Assembly: GCF_963676285.1 (NCBI RefSeq)
Contig: NZ_OY781063.1
Span: 682,001 to 746,000 of the forward strand
From: an uncultured Sphaerochaeta sp.
Lineage (GTDB): Bacteria; Spirochaetota; Spirochaetia; Sphaerochaetales; Sphaerochaetaceae
DNA length: 64,000 bases
Direction of reading: 5' to 3'
Shown here in pieces: positions 43,664 to 52,508 of the stretch; position 1 is the first letter of the stretch; each line of letters starts with the position of its first letter. The notes under the pieces are model-generated. The model made no database searches. It was not told the DNA's origin and saw only the letters and a program-made list of their open reading frames with translations. Position numbers and translations under genes: made by a program.

Positions 43664-44604
43664 TCAAGAAAAAGATAGAAGATAGTAATTTACGTGAACA
43701 TCTCGCTTCCCTGCCTGAAGATGGGCGCGAGGTGTTCCTTTTGCATAACGACCAAGTTCGTGTTACTGCAATCTCAGCGACCACACTTATCAATCAGATG
43801 CGAGCCAATCATGACCTGGGGCTCCTAGAGACCTATGTATTAGGCCAGGCATACCTTGCAGCCAGCCTTCTCAGCAGTACGGTAAAAGGTAATGACCGAA
43901 TCCAGTTGACTATTGAGTGTGGAGGTCCTATAGCAGGTGTGTACACGGAGGCCTGGGCAGCAGGAGCAGTAAGAGGATATCTGAAACATAATCCAATCCC
44001 CCTCACCAAACCCCTGGAAAGTTTGGACCTGAACGAGCTCTATGGACCTGGATTTATTTCAGTCTCCAAGTTACTGGAGGGGCACAAGACCCCCTTCACT
44101 GGACAGACCATGATGGCCTATGGCGATTTGGCCAAGGATCTTGCACTCTACTTCCAGCAGTCAGAACAGACCCCCACCCTCTTCAGCCTCTCGATTCACT
44201 TCAACAAAGAAGGACAGGTTACCGGTAGTGGTGCCCTGTTCCTGCAGGCAATGCCAGGGTGTGAAGAGCATGTCCTCGAGAAACTCCAAGAGCAGGCCTA
44301 TGATCTTCCTTCCATCGGCAAGAAACTTGCCGATGGGATGTCGATCAAGGAGTATATAGAAGAGCAGTTTGGGAGCTATGAACTCAGGCACCTGGCAAGA
44401 CAACCCTTGGGCTTCTCTTGCCCCTGTTCTCGCGAGCAATACCAAACGTACCTGAAGCAACTGGACAAGGCAGAGCAACAGGACATCCTGGAGCATGGCC
44501 CTTTCCCGCTTGAGCTGGTCTGTGTCAATTGCAATACCCACTACCATTACGAAAAATTTGAACTAGATTACTTGTTCAGCGACGCAGAGGGAGAACCCAA
44601 ATGA
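43660..44604 (+). CDS. hslO: 33 kDa redox-regulated chaperonin Hsp33
   Basis: Chaperone that becomes active on oxidation. The C-terminal zinc center shows the family CxC and CxxC pairs (SCPCS and CVNCN, about 27 residues or more apart), which form disulfides under oxidative stress. The N-terminal domain has the typical segments TAISATTLINQM and GGPIAGVYTEAW. 314 residues is normal. It overlaps ftsH and rlmKL by four bases each, so the three are likely translated together. Confidence 0.95.
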   Translation: MIKKKIEDSNLREHLASLPEDGREVFLLHNDQVRVTAISATTLINQMRANHDLGLLETYVLGQAYLAASLLSSTVKGNDRIQLTIECGGPIAGVYTEAWAAGAVRGYLKHNPIPLTKPLESLDLNELYGPGFISVSKLLEGHKTPFTGQTMMAYGDLAKDLALYFQQSEQTPTLFSLSIHFNKEGQVTGSGALFLQAMPGCEEHVLEKLQEQAYDLPSIGKKLADGMSIKEYIEEQFGSYELRHLARQPLGFSCPCSREQYQTYLKQLDKAEQQDILEHGPFPLELVCVNCNTHYHYEKFELDYLFSDAEGEPK

Positions 44605-46835
44605 TTTTCTTCGCCACTTCAGCCTTATACATGAACGACATAATAGAAGAGGAAGCCCGTAGGGCTGGTGCAACAGAGATCCGCAGTATCAGCGGTGGTG
44701 TTGAGTTCGCAGCAGACCTTGCCTCGGCCTACCGGTTCTGCCTTTGGTCGAGAACTGCAACAAGGGTACTCCTTGGTTTGTTCATGGATGACGATATCCA
44801 GAACGCTGATGAGCTCTATGAAGCATCACTGCAGATACCCTGGGAGGATTGGATCACTCCAGAGCAGACATTCTTGGTTACCGAGACGACGAAGAACTGC
44901 CGCTACCTGAAAAATTCACACTTTGCAACAATCCGCGTCAAGGACGCAATAGTTGATCGGATCAGGGAAAAATTTGACGGTGAGCGTCCCATGGTAGACA
45001 AGGAAGAGAGCGATGTGGTGTTTCACGTACATATCGATGGAGACGCAGTCGCATGGTATGTAGACTTCTCCGGCCGTGGTTTATACAAGCGTGGTTACCG
45101 CGCCGCACAGACCGATGCAGTCCTCGGGGAGTACCTTGCAGCATCAGTACTTTACCGCTCAGAGTGGAGGAAGGCCTTGGAGGCAGAAGAAACTGTTCCT
45201 ACCCTGCTTGATCCTTTCACCGGAAGCGGCACGCTCGCCATCGAGGCAGCTCTCTGGGCAAGTGACCGTGCCCCAGGGTTGGTAACTGCCCGAAAGTTCA
45301 ACTTCCTCAGTCTTCCCTTCCATGACCCAGATCTCTGGGATGATGTGGTGGATGAAGCTGTCGAGAGAGCTGAGAAAGCAAAGGATCGCAAGATTTCCAT
45401 CTATGCATGGGACAATGATCCTAAGGCCGTGGCTATTGCAAGAAAGAACGCTGAGCTAGCCCAGGTTGATCACCTGATCGACTTCCGTATACAGGACTTC
45501 CTTACCATTTCCAAGGAAGATGTCCCATCCGATCATGGCTACATCATCACGGATCCTCCCTATGGGCTGAGGATGGAAAGTGATGGGGATCTTCGCTCTC
45601 TCTATCGAAAGATCGGCAGCCAGCTAAGCAGCCTCTTCGGAGGATGGAACGTTGCCCTGCTTTGTGGACAGCAAGAGCTGTTGAGCTATGTTGACATGAA
45701 ACCCAATAGGACCAATACAGTAAACAACGGTGGGGTCACTTGCCAGATTGCCCACTACTATGTATTCACGTCTGAAGAACGACAGCAGATGATCGAACGT
45801 GCAATTGCCCGTAAGCAGGAACGGCTTGCCCAGCCCTTGAGCGAGGGAGCCCAGATGGCATACAACCGTTTGGTCAAGAACCTTGCTGCTATCACTCCCA
45901 TCATGGAAAGCCAGGGAGTCACCTGCTACCGTATCTATGACGCAGATATGCCTGAGTACAGTGCGGCAATCGATCTGTATGAAGGCAAATATATCAGCCT
46001 CCAGGAGTATGCCCCCCCGAGCACCATTGAGGAAGAGGCTGCGCTCAGACGATTGGGAGAACTTATTGATGCCACTGAACGAGCAACAGGTATAGATCGC
46101 GAACAGATTTACGTAAAACAGCGTACTCCCCAGAAGGGTGAGAAGCAATACGAGAAGATGGCAAGCAGCGACAGGTTCTACATCATCAATGAGAATGATG
46201 CCAAATATCTGGTGAACTTCACCGACTATCTGGATACCGGAATCTTTCTCGACCACCGTCCTATCCGTGCAGAGATTGCAAAAATGGCTGAAGGAAAGCG
46301 GTTCCTTAACCTGTTCTGCTATACGGGGACTGCCACTGTACAGGCTGCCAAGGGAGGAGCACTGAGCACCGTGAGTGTTGATGCATCCACCACCTATCTT
46401 GACTGGGCTACAAAGAACATGGAGCTTAATGGTTTTACCGGAATGAACCACTTTTTCTATCGGAGCGACTGTATCGAATTCCTGTTCGATACCTATGACC
46501 GGTATGACCTCATCTTCTGTGATCCTCCAACCTTTTCAAATGGAAAGGGACGGGATACCTTCGATGTCTATCGAGACCAGGTTCGCTTGATCAAGGCATG
46601 TATGATGCATCTCGATGAGAAAGGCACCTTGATCTTCAGCAACAACTTCCGGAAGTTCAAGATGGATGAGCGACTTCTTGAAGAGTATGACATCCAGGAT
46701 ATCTCGAAAGAGACCATTGCAGAGGATTTTGCCCGTGACCAGAAGATTCACCAGACCTACCTGATCAAGCATCGTCCGATTGCCAAGATCAAGCAGGTGA
46801 AACCTGCCCCCAAGAAGGTAATTCGAAAAAAGTAA
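44601..46835 (+). CDS. rlmL: bifunctional 23S rRNA (guanine) methyltransferase RlmKL
   Basis: Fused enzyme of 744 residues expected to make m2G2445 (N-terminal RlmL part) and m7G2069 (C-terminal RlmK part) in 23S rRNA. The first part has a THUMP-type domain, the SAM motif LDPFTGSGTLAIEAA and the catalytic TDPPYG. The second has LFCYTGTATVQAA and FCDPPTFSNG. Fusion of both halves is as in E. coli. It overlaps hslO by four bases and is followed by a clear terminator. Confidence 0.96.
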   Translation: MIFFATSALYMNDIIEEEARRAGATEIRSISGGVEFAADLASAYRFCLWSRTATRVLLGLFMDDDIQNADELYEASLQIPWEDWITPEQTFLVTETTKNCRYLKNSHFATIRVKDAIVDRIREKFDGERPMVDKEESDVVFHVHIDGDAVAWYVDFSGRGLYKRGYRAAQTDAVLGEYLAASVLYRSEWRKALEAEETVPTLLDPFTGSGTLAIEAALWASDRAPGLVTARKFNFLSLPFHDPDLWDDVVDEAVERAEKAKDRKISIYAWDNDPKAVAIARKNAELAQVDHLIDFRIQDFLTISKEDVPSDHGYIITDPPYGLRMESDGDLRSLYRKIGSQLSSLFGGWNVALLCGQQELLSYVDMKPNRTNTVNNGGVTCQIAHYYVFTSEERQQMIERAIARKQERLAQPLSEGAQMAYNRLVKNLAAITPIMESQGVTCYRIYDADMPEYSAAIDLYEGKYISLQEYAPPSTIEEEAALRRLGELIDATERATGIDREQIYVKQRTPQKGEKQYEKMASSDRFYIINENDAKYLVNFTDYLDTGIFLDHRPIRAEIAKMAEGKRFLNLFCYTGTATVQAAKGGALSTVSVDASTTYLDWATKNMELNGFTGMNHFFYRSDCIEFLFDTYDRYDLIFCDPPTFSNGKGRDTFDVYRDQVRLIKACMMHLDEKGTLIFSNNFRKFKMDERLLEEYDIQDISKETIAEDFARDQKIHQTYLIKHRPIAKIKQVKPAPKKVIRKK

Positions 46836-46844
46836 TCATCTACA

Positions 46845-46872
46845 GGCTCCCTGGTTTCAGGGAGCCTTCTTT
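46845..46872 (+). terminator. terminator of the ftsH-hslO-rlmKL unit
   Basis: GGCTCCCTG and CAGGGAGCC form a nine-pair hairpin with a four-base loop, followed by TTCTTTT. It starts nine bases after the rlmKL stop. Confidence 0.9.
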
Positions 46873-46888
46873 TCAGGAGTAAAGTACT

Positions 46889-47512
46889 GTGCAAGACGTA
46901 ACCCTTACCTGCCCCCACTGCAAAAAGGAACACCCCCATACCCTCTCCCCGTTCATCGACCTGAAAAAACAACCAAAGCAGAGATTGGGTATTCTTACTG
47001 ATAGCCTCTTCAGCGTCACCTGTCCTGCTTGCAAGAGGCAGTACACGGTATTGCATGAGTTACTGGTGGTAGATGAAACTACAAATTGGGCGATGATGCT
47101 CATTCCAAACACTGAATACGAGCAGGTGGATGGTAAGGTAACAGGACGGGAGGACCTCGAGTCCTACACACTAAGACTGGTTAGCACAACAGCCTCCCTG
47201 AAAGAGAAACTCCTGATCAGGGAGCAAGGCCTGGATGACCGCACTGTAGAGCTATGCAAGCTCTATCTTTCCCTCCAGCTAGAGGAGCCGGAGTACCAGC
47301 TCTTCTTCACGGAATTGAGAAAAGAAGTAAATACGCTGTACTTCACGGTTCTAACACAAGATGGATCCCTCGAGGGATCCATCAGTTGTGAATATGGCCT
47401 GTATGATCAGCTCCATGAGACTGCAACAGCTTTCCCTGTCAAGAAAGGATATTTTATCCAAGTAGACAGGCATTGGGCTGAGCAGAACATCAGAAACAGC
47501 GCTGACCAGTAA
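46889..47512 (+). CDS. CpXC domain protein
   Basis: 207 residues. The N-terminal region has two zinc-ribbon-like pairs, CPHCKKEH and CPACKRQY, the hallmark of CpXC proteins (PF14353), whose role is unknown. GTG 46889 follows CAGGAG by nine bases. The gene sits between the rlmKL terminator and a D-lactate dehydrogenase-like gene, with which it overlaps tail to tail by 23 bases. Confidence 0.8.
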   Translation: MQDVTLTCPHCKKEHPHTLSPFIDLKKQPKQRLGILTDSLFSVTCPACKRQYTVLHELLVVDETTNWAMMLIPNTEYEQVDGKVTGREDLESYTLRLVSTTASLKEKLLIREQGLDDRTVELCKLYLSLQLEEPEYQLFFTELRKEVNTLYFTVLTQDGSLEGSISCEYGLYDQLHETATAFPVKKGYFIQVDRHWAEQNIRNSADQ

Positions 47513-48515
47513 CCTTGTTGCAGGTATCGCACTGATAACAGATCTCATGTTCCATCACATCTCCCTTTGCATAGCTTTCAATGCTCTTGAGCGTAGTGAG
47601 TGCAATATTCTGGAGCGCTTCCTTGGTAAGGAACGCCTGATGGCTGGTGACCAATACATTGGGCATCGAGATCAGGAGCATAAGGATATCATCATCAAGG
47701 ATGGTGGTGCTTCTGTCTTCATAGAAGAGTTCAGCCTCCTCCTCGTACACATCCAATGCAGCTCCTCCAATCTTCTTGCTCCGAATGCCTTCCAAGAGAG
47801 CCAAGCTGTCAACCAAGGCCCCACGGGAGGTGTTGATCAGTACAACCCCGTCTTTCATCTTGGCAATACTCTCCCGACCTACCAGATGGAATGAATCATC
47901 GGTCAGGGGACAATGGAGGCTTATGATGTCACTCTCCTTGCAAAGCTCCTCAAAACTGCAATAGTCAACGGAAATCGAAGTATTGGGATAGGGATCATAG
48001 GCAAGGACCCGCATCCCAAATCCTTTACAGATGTCGATAAACACACGTCCAATTTTACCAGTCCCTACAACCCCAATGGTCTTTCCATGGAGGTCAAACC
48101 CGACCAAGCCATTGAGGCTGAAGTTGAACTCACGGGTTCTCACATAACTGTGGTGTGTCTGCCTCACCAGGCTCAGCAGAAGTGCCATCGCATGCTCTGC
48201 AACAGCATAGGGAGAGTAAGCAGGTACCCTGACAATATGAATCTTGCCGAAGGATGCCTTGAAATCGATGTTGTTGTATCCTGCACAACGCATGGCAAGG
48301 AGACGAACACCACCCTGATACAAATCATCGATCACTTGTTCATCAATGGTATCATTCACAAAAGCACAGACCACCTCATACCCATGTGCAAGAGGAGCTG
48401 TCTTATGGTTGAGCTTCGATTCAAAATAGGTGATTTCCACCTGGTAGTCACCTGAGAAATGATCGAACCAAACCTTGTCATAGGGCTTGGTATCAAAAAA
48501 AGCTATTTTGGTCAT
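47490..48515 (-). CDS. D-isomer-specific 2-hydroxyacid dehydrogenase (D-lactate dehydrogenase-like)
   Basis: 341 residues. NAD-binding motif GVVGTGKIGRVF, catalytic arginine region NTSRGALVDS, and catalytic His in SHQAFLTKEA mark the D-LDH group. Pyruvate reduction to D-lactate is the likely role in a fermenter, though 2-hydroxyacid substrates are hard to tell apart. It is convergent with the CpXC gene, overlapping by 23 bases, and lies 48 bases downstream of the Fic gene stop with a terminator between. Confidence 0.93.
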   Translation of the reverse strand: MTKIAFFDTKPYDKVWFDHFSGDYQVEITYFESKLNHKTAPLAHGYEVVCAFVNDTIDEQVIDDLYQGGVRLLAMRCAGYNNIDFKASFGKIHIVRVPAYSPYAVAEHAMALLLSLVRQTHHSYVRTREFNFSLNGLVGFDLHGKTIGVVGTGKIGRVFIDICKGFGMRVLAYDPYPNTSISVDYCSFEELCKESDIISLHCPLTDDSFHLVGRESIAKMKDGVVLINTSRGALVDSLALLEGIRSKKIGGAALDVYEEEAELFYEDRSTTILDDDILMLLISMPNVLVTSHQAFLTKEALQNIALTTLKSIESYAKGDVMEHEICYQCDTCNKVTGQRCF

Positions 48516-48528
48516 GGATATATCTCCT

Positions 48529-48556
48529 AAAAAACAAAGGGACGGAAAAACCGTCC
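48529..48556 (-). terminator. terminator after the Fic gene
   Basis: On the minus strand GGACGG-TTTTT-CCGTCC is followed by CTTTGTTTTTTA. It ends the Fic gene transcript before the D-lactate dehydrogenase-like gene. Confidence 0.85.
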
Positions 48557-48563
48557 TAATGCC

Positions 48564-49316
48564 TTACAGTACCACTTCTTCCAGCACATCGATCAACAGT
48601 TGGTAATCCCCGTCAATCGCGCTGATATCAGCTTCCAGCAATCGGTCCGGGTCGACCATCGACCAGTCGATGTCAAAACCCGCATGTACCGAAAGCTGGT
48701 AGAAGAACAGTCGTGCTGCTCTTCCATTTCCATCTCTGAACGGGTGAAGGGCCTCAATTTCTCCCATGAAGAAAGCAAGGTCGTTGATAAAGATCTCACG
48801 ATCCAATCCCTTGAGGTAGTGTTCTTTCCTAAGACGGCCAAAAATATCCTCAGCAGCGCTCTCAATAAATGTAGGATGGCAGAAAACGGTCCTCTTTGCA
48901 GCAACAGTGGTTCGAATCTGGCCGGCTGAGGGATAGACATCACTGAACATTCTTCCATGAATGGTTTTCAGATATTCAAAATCATAGGTATTGTCTACCG
49001 ACTCAGTAAGCATCTCTGCGGTACGTAAGTTGGCCAGGGATGCTTCTACTTTCCTCAGTTTTGATCGTTCCTTGATCGAGAAAAAGTTAACCAAAGTAGA
49101 GGTATCAGGATAGACAGAGAGCTCGTCTGAGGTCTTGGTGTACTGCATGGCAAGTCCGTGTTCCTCAATATACCGCTGGATCAATTCATCAGCTGTAGAC
49201 TCTTCCTCCAGGATGGAACGTGCACTTTGTTCCTCATCCTCAGAGAATTCATATCCTTCCGCCTCGTGGTTGAACCTGATGTAGTCGATGCATGCTTGCA
49301 CACGGCCTGATTTCAT
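48564..49316 (-). CDS. Fic-domain protein (AMP-transferase family) with an N-terminal VbhA-like inhibitory segment
   Basis: Fic proteins usually transfer AMP to a target protein. This 250-residue protein keeps the full active-site motif HPFRDGNGR (191-199 from the chosen start), with a flap-like region YPSAGQIRTTVAAKR before it. The N-terminal 45 residues resemble the VbhA antitoxin, with NHEAEG at 16-21 where VbhA-type inhibitors have (S/T)xxxE(G/N). Thus toxin and inhibitor look fused in one chain. The start is uncertain: ATG 49316 or 49331; the AAAGGATGG site suits the former better. A terminator follows and no partner gene is adjacent. Function as toxin or as housekeeping modifier is open. 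Confidence 0.88.
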   Translation of the reverse strand: MKSGRVQACIDYIRFNHEAEGYEFSEDEEQSARSILEEESTADELIQRYIEEHGLAMQYTKTSDELSVYPDTSTLVNFFSIKERSKLRKVEASLANLRTAEMLTESVDNTYDFEYLKTIHGRMFSDVYPSAGQIRTTVAAKRTVFCHPTFIESAAEDIFGRLRKEHYLKGLDREIFINDLAFFMGEIEALHPFRDGNGRAARLFFYQLSVHAGFDIDWSMVDPDRLLEADISAIDGDYQLLIDVLEEVVL

Positions 49317-49448
49317 AAAAACACTAACCATCCTTTTATTGCAGCGGACCTTACATGGTTCAGTGCAATAGTATCATGAAGGGGACGTGCCCCGTCTCGG
49401 TCTATGATATCCATACCAAAGAAGAGAGGTCAAGGCACAGGTGTAAGA

Positions 49449-49472
49449 AAAGAGCCCATTGCTGGGCTCTTT
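49449..49472 (-). terminator. terminator after the repeat-containing outer-membrane protein gene
   Basis: AAAGAGCCCA and TGGGCTCTTT make a ten-pair hairpin with a four-base loop, followed on the minus strand by TCTTACAC. It starts 22 bases after that gene's stop. Confidence 0.85.
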
Positions 49473-49494
49473 ATCCAGGAATTTCCGTCTCTCC

Positions 49495-50781
49495 CTAGAA
49501 GGAGAAGCCCATATAAACAGTACCCTCTGCAAATTGAGGCATGTTGCTGGTCCCCTCGCTGAGAATAAGACCATACTTCGCGCTTGCTCCCATGCTGAAG
49601 GTCTTGTTGAAGTGGTACTCCAATGCAGCCTTTGCAAAGGCACCGTAGAGGAATGCATCCCCACTGTCGGTTGCCAAGTCAGGTCCCCAGGTGAGGAAAC
49701 CACCAAGGCCGATATCGAAATCAGTCTTACCCATGCTGATGTTCAGCATCGGAGCAACGGATATGGTACCTGCCTGATCGAAGTTGGCAAATGCAGGTCC
49801 AATATCGAAGGCGATAACATCGTTAAATACATCTCTCCAACCATTGATGAGGTACGGAGAATAAGCAAGACCAAGGTCAACGCCCAAGCCAAGCGAGTCA
49901 TTGAAGGTCACCAGGTTCTCCATATGCAATCCAAGCTCAGCTTGCAGATTGAACCGGTGATAATTGTTCAGTGCAGGGTTCTGGAAGTTGAAGGTGCCAC
50001 CCATGGTAAGGGTTGTGCGTGATCGGCTTTCCACTTCCTTCTTCTCTTCTACAGGCTCCTCAGCTACCATTTCCTCAGCCGCAGGAACAGCTTCTTCTGC
50101 TGGTTTTTCAGCAACCACTTCCTCTGTTACAGGAACCGGCTCTTCAGCAACCACTTCCTCAGCTACAGGAACCACTTCTTCTGCTGGCTCTTCAGCGACC
50201 ACTTCCTCAGCAACAGGAACCACTTCCTCTGCTGGCTCTTCAGCGACCACCTCTTCAGCTACAGGAACCACTTCCTCTGCTGGCTCTTCAGCGACCACTT
50301 CCTCAGCAACAGGAACCACTTCCTCTGCTGGCTCTTCAGCGACCACTTCCTCAGCTACAGGAACCACTTCTTCTGCTGGTTCTTCAGCTACTACTTCCTC
50401 AGCTACGGGAGCTGGCTCTTCAGCTACCATTTCTTCAGCTGCAGGAGCTGGTTCACTAGCAACGACAGGAACTTCTTCCTCGGGTGGGAACATCGCTTCT
50501 GCCACCGAGACGGCACTTCCACTGAAATGTACCCCATCATACGATTGCTGGAGATAGAGAGCATGGTCTACCGTCCCGTCAAGCCCACGCTCGGTGTAGC
50601 TGGTGACAGAAGAGTCGACTACAGTCCAGTTATCCTCTTCCTCCCCATCAACTTGGTAGCGGAAGGTTGTTACCAAGGGATCTTCGAGCAACCACTCCCA
50701 GGTTACTACTACAGGAACGGCAAACAAGAATGCCGGTAAAAGTATCAATACAGCTAATACAGTAATGAATTTCCTTTTCAT
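49495..50781 (-). CDS. outer-membrane protein with FN3-like N-terminus, Pro/Glu/Val repeat linker and C-terminal barrel
   Basis: 428 residues. A signal peptide (about 1-22, ending LFAVP) leads to a beta-rich segment of about 75 residues (VVVTWEWLLEDPLVTTFRY; YLQQSYDGVHFSGSA) that recalls a fibronectin type III or related fold. Then comes an acidic linker of about 140 residues that includes five exact 16-residue repeats beginning EEPAEEVVPV. The rest looks like an outer-membrane barrel ending in GTVYMGFSF. ATG 50781 lies ten bases after GAGGAG. The linker could span part of the periplasm or extend outside. Function unknown. Confidence 0.85.
   Translation of the reverse strand: MKRKFITVLAVLILLPAFLFAVPVVVTWEWLLEDPLVTTFRYQVDGEEEDNWTVVDSSVTSYTERGLDGTVDHALYLQQSYDGVHFSGSAVSVAEAMFPPEEEVPVVASEPAPAAEEMVAEEPAPVAEEVVAEEPAEEVVPVAEEVVAEEPAEEVVPVAEEVVAEEPAEEVVPVAEEVVAEEPAEEVVPVAEEVVAEEPAEEVVPVAEEVVAEEPVPVTEEVVAEKPAEEAVPAAEEMVAEEPVEEKKEVESRSRTTLTMGGTFNFQNPALNNYHRFNLQAELGLHMENLVTFNDSLGLGVDLGLAYSPYLINGWRDVFNDVIAFDIGPAFANFDQAGTISVAPMLNISMGKTDFDIGLGGFLTWGPDLATDSGDAFLYGAFAKAALEYHFNKTFSMGASAKYGLILSEGTSNMPQFAEGTVYMGFSF
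50146..50385. repeat. five tandem 48-bp coding repeats
   Basis: Five in-frame units of 48 bases (16 codons each) encode EEPAEEVVPVAEEVVA, flanked by shorter degenerate copies over about 50045-50455. The units differ at a few third positions. Multiples of three keep the frame when copies are gained or lost, so length variation between strains is likely. Confidence 0.9.
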
Positions 50782-50953
50782 ATCAATGAAACTCCTCTCT
50801 GCGACTCCTTGGGGGCCACAGCAATCATATTCCAAAACCTACTATTGGTATCATACACTTCTGTAGTAATTATAACAAGCAAATGGACAATTGGTAACCC
50901 TACTTATTCACCATCTTGCCATAGATATGACATATTCTGTACCCTTCCACCCT

Positions 50954-51535
50954 ATGAAGAATTTACAAACACTTGCAGTATTTTGCGGAAGCAGCACTGG
51001 GACCAACCCCCGTTTAGCGGAAGGGGCAGAAGAATTGGGTGCCGCTATGGCAAAAAAACACCTCTCATTGGTGTATGGTGGGGGAAATCGTGGGCTGATG
51101 GGAATTGTTGCCCAAAGTCTCTATGATCGGGGTGGGAATGTAATCGGGGTCTTGCCTGAAGCACTGAACAGAAGTGACGTTCGGCTGCATACTGTTGAGA
51201 ACGAGCTGATCATTGTTCCCACAATGCATGAGAGAAAAGCCAAGATGTATTCACTTGCAGATGCATTTATTGCACTTCCAGGAGGAATCGGAACACTGGA
51301 GGAAATCCTGGAAATCTTTACCTGGTTGCAGCTCGGGTACCACCAGAAGCCTGTGGCCCTACTCAATCTTGCAGGATTCTATGACCAACTTCTGGATTTT
51401 CTCTCTTACAGCGTAAAGCAAGGATTTCTCAAACAAGATCATCTGGATGCATTGATTGTCGAGAGAGATATCGATTTGTTGTTCGAGAAACTTGAAGGCT
51501 GGGAACCAAAACTGAGTGATAAACTCTCACCCTGA
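50954..51535 (+). CDS. LOG family protein (TIGR00730 type)
   Basis: Rossmann-fold protein of 193 residues with the family motifs GGGNRGLMG and PGGIGTLEE, which in plant LOG and bacterial relatives form a cytokinin riboside monophosphate phosphoribohydrolase active site; in bacteria the substrate is often an AMP-like nucleotide. The ATG at 50954 (MKNLQTL) is family-like. An open frame upstream to 50891 is not needed. No ribosome binding site is clear. It diverges from the repeat-containing outer-membrane protein gene. Confidence 0.9.
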   Translation: MKNLQTLAVFCGSSTGTNPRLAEGAEELGAAMAKKHLSLVYGGGNRGLMGIVAQSLYDRGGNVIGVLPEALNRSDVRLHTVENELIIVPTMHERKAKMYSLADAFIALPGGIGTLEEILEIFTWLQLGYHQKPVALLNLAGFYDQLLDFLSYSVKQGFLKQDHLDALIVERDIDLLFEKLEGWEPKLSDKLSP

Positions 51536-51574
51536 ATGGTAGTAAAACACTGCCAATAAAGCTATGCTACACAT

Positions 51575-52507
51575 ATGACCAAACGGAATTACCATCTACT
51601 TGAACTCTTCTATATTGTACTCGGATCCTTCCTCACGGCCGCTGGTGTTGCCCTTTTCTCTTCTCCTGCGAGAATTGCAAGCGGTGGAGTCAGCGGTATC
51701 GCAATCATCATCTATCATACCCTTCGATTCGATACCGGTCTCTCTATTTTGGTTCTCTCAGTCCCTCTTTTCTTGCTCGGAGTTGCCATTTTTGGCAAAC
51801 AATATGGGATGAAATCACTGCTGGGAACCGTCCTCCTCTCACTCTTCACCTCACTGATCAATGCATGGGTTGGTTACGACGGACTGCTTGACTATTCTAA
51901 GGAACTCTCGGTTTTGCTCTCGGCTATCTCAGCCGGTGTGCTGATGGGTTTGGGGGTTGGACTGGTACTGCGAAGTGGAGCAAACACCGGGGGGACAGAC
52001 ATCCTCGCCCAGATTGTTGCACGATTCACACCCCTCTCCATGGGAACTGCACTCTTTCTGGTTGATGCAATCATCATTGCTTCCAGTGCCTTCATTTTCT
52101 CACTCGAGATGGCATTGTATGCAACTATGACGGTCTATATTGTAGGAGTAACAGTCGACAAGGTGGTATTGTCCTTTGGCACCAGATCGGCCAAGACGGT
52201 CTTCATTATCAGTGAAAAGAGACAGGTCATCCAAGAAGAGATTCTCAAGGAACTGGGGCATGGAGGAACCATACTCAACGGGCAGGGAATGTTCACGGGC
52301 TTTGACCGACCGGTCATCATGACGGTTGTATCAAACAACAAGGTCGGAGAGCTTACCAATATAGTACACCGAGCCGATAGTCAGGCATTCATGGTTGTAC
52401 AGGAAGCATACAAGGTCCTCGGTGAGGGATTCACCCCCATCGAGGAAGCTGCTTGGGCGGGTTCATCAGACGTCACCCAAAAGAGAAGACGAGTTAAACG
52501 CCCCTAG
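51575..52507 (+). CDS. YitT family membrane protein (DUF161 + DUF2179)
   Basis: 310 residues. Five or six N-terminal membrane helices with family signatures GVSGIAIIIYH and RSGANTGGTDILAQIV are followed by a soluble C-terminal domain (about 215-290) matching DUF2179. Function of the family is not established. It lies 39 bases after the LOG gene, and its stop is one base from the end of the convergent nucleotidyltransferase gene, with no room for a terminator. Confidence 0.9.
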   Translation: MTKRNYHLLELFYIVLGSFLTAAGVALFSSPARIASGGVSGIAIIIYHTLRFDTGLSILVLSVPLFLLGVAIFGKQYGMKSLLGTVLLSLFTSLINAWVGYDGLLDYSKELSVLLSAISAGVLMGLGVGLVLRSGANTGGTDILAQIVARFTPLSMGTALFLVDAIIIASSAFIFSLEMALYATMTVYIVGVTVDKVVLSFGTRSAKTVFIISEKRQVIQEEILKELGHGGTILNGQGMFTGFDRPVIMTVVSNNKVGELTNIVHRADSQAFMVVQEAYKVLGEGFTPIEEAAWAGSSDVTQKRRRVKRP

Positions 52508-52508
52508 C

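Noticed and set aside
45624..46451. 275-codon frame antisense to rlmKL
   Set aside because: Shadow frame; no motif or signal, and the sense gene is certain.
50045..50455. CRISPR array
   Set aside because: The repeats are contiguous, without unique spacers, in units of 48 bases keeping one reading frame.
49964..50557. Ser/Thr/Ala/Gly-repeat frame on the plus strand
   Set aside because: It is the reverse reading of the 48-bp coding repeats of the minus-strand outer-membrane protein. The minus strand has signal peptide, ribosome binding site and terminator.
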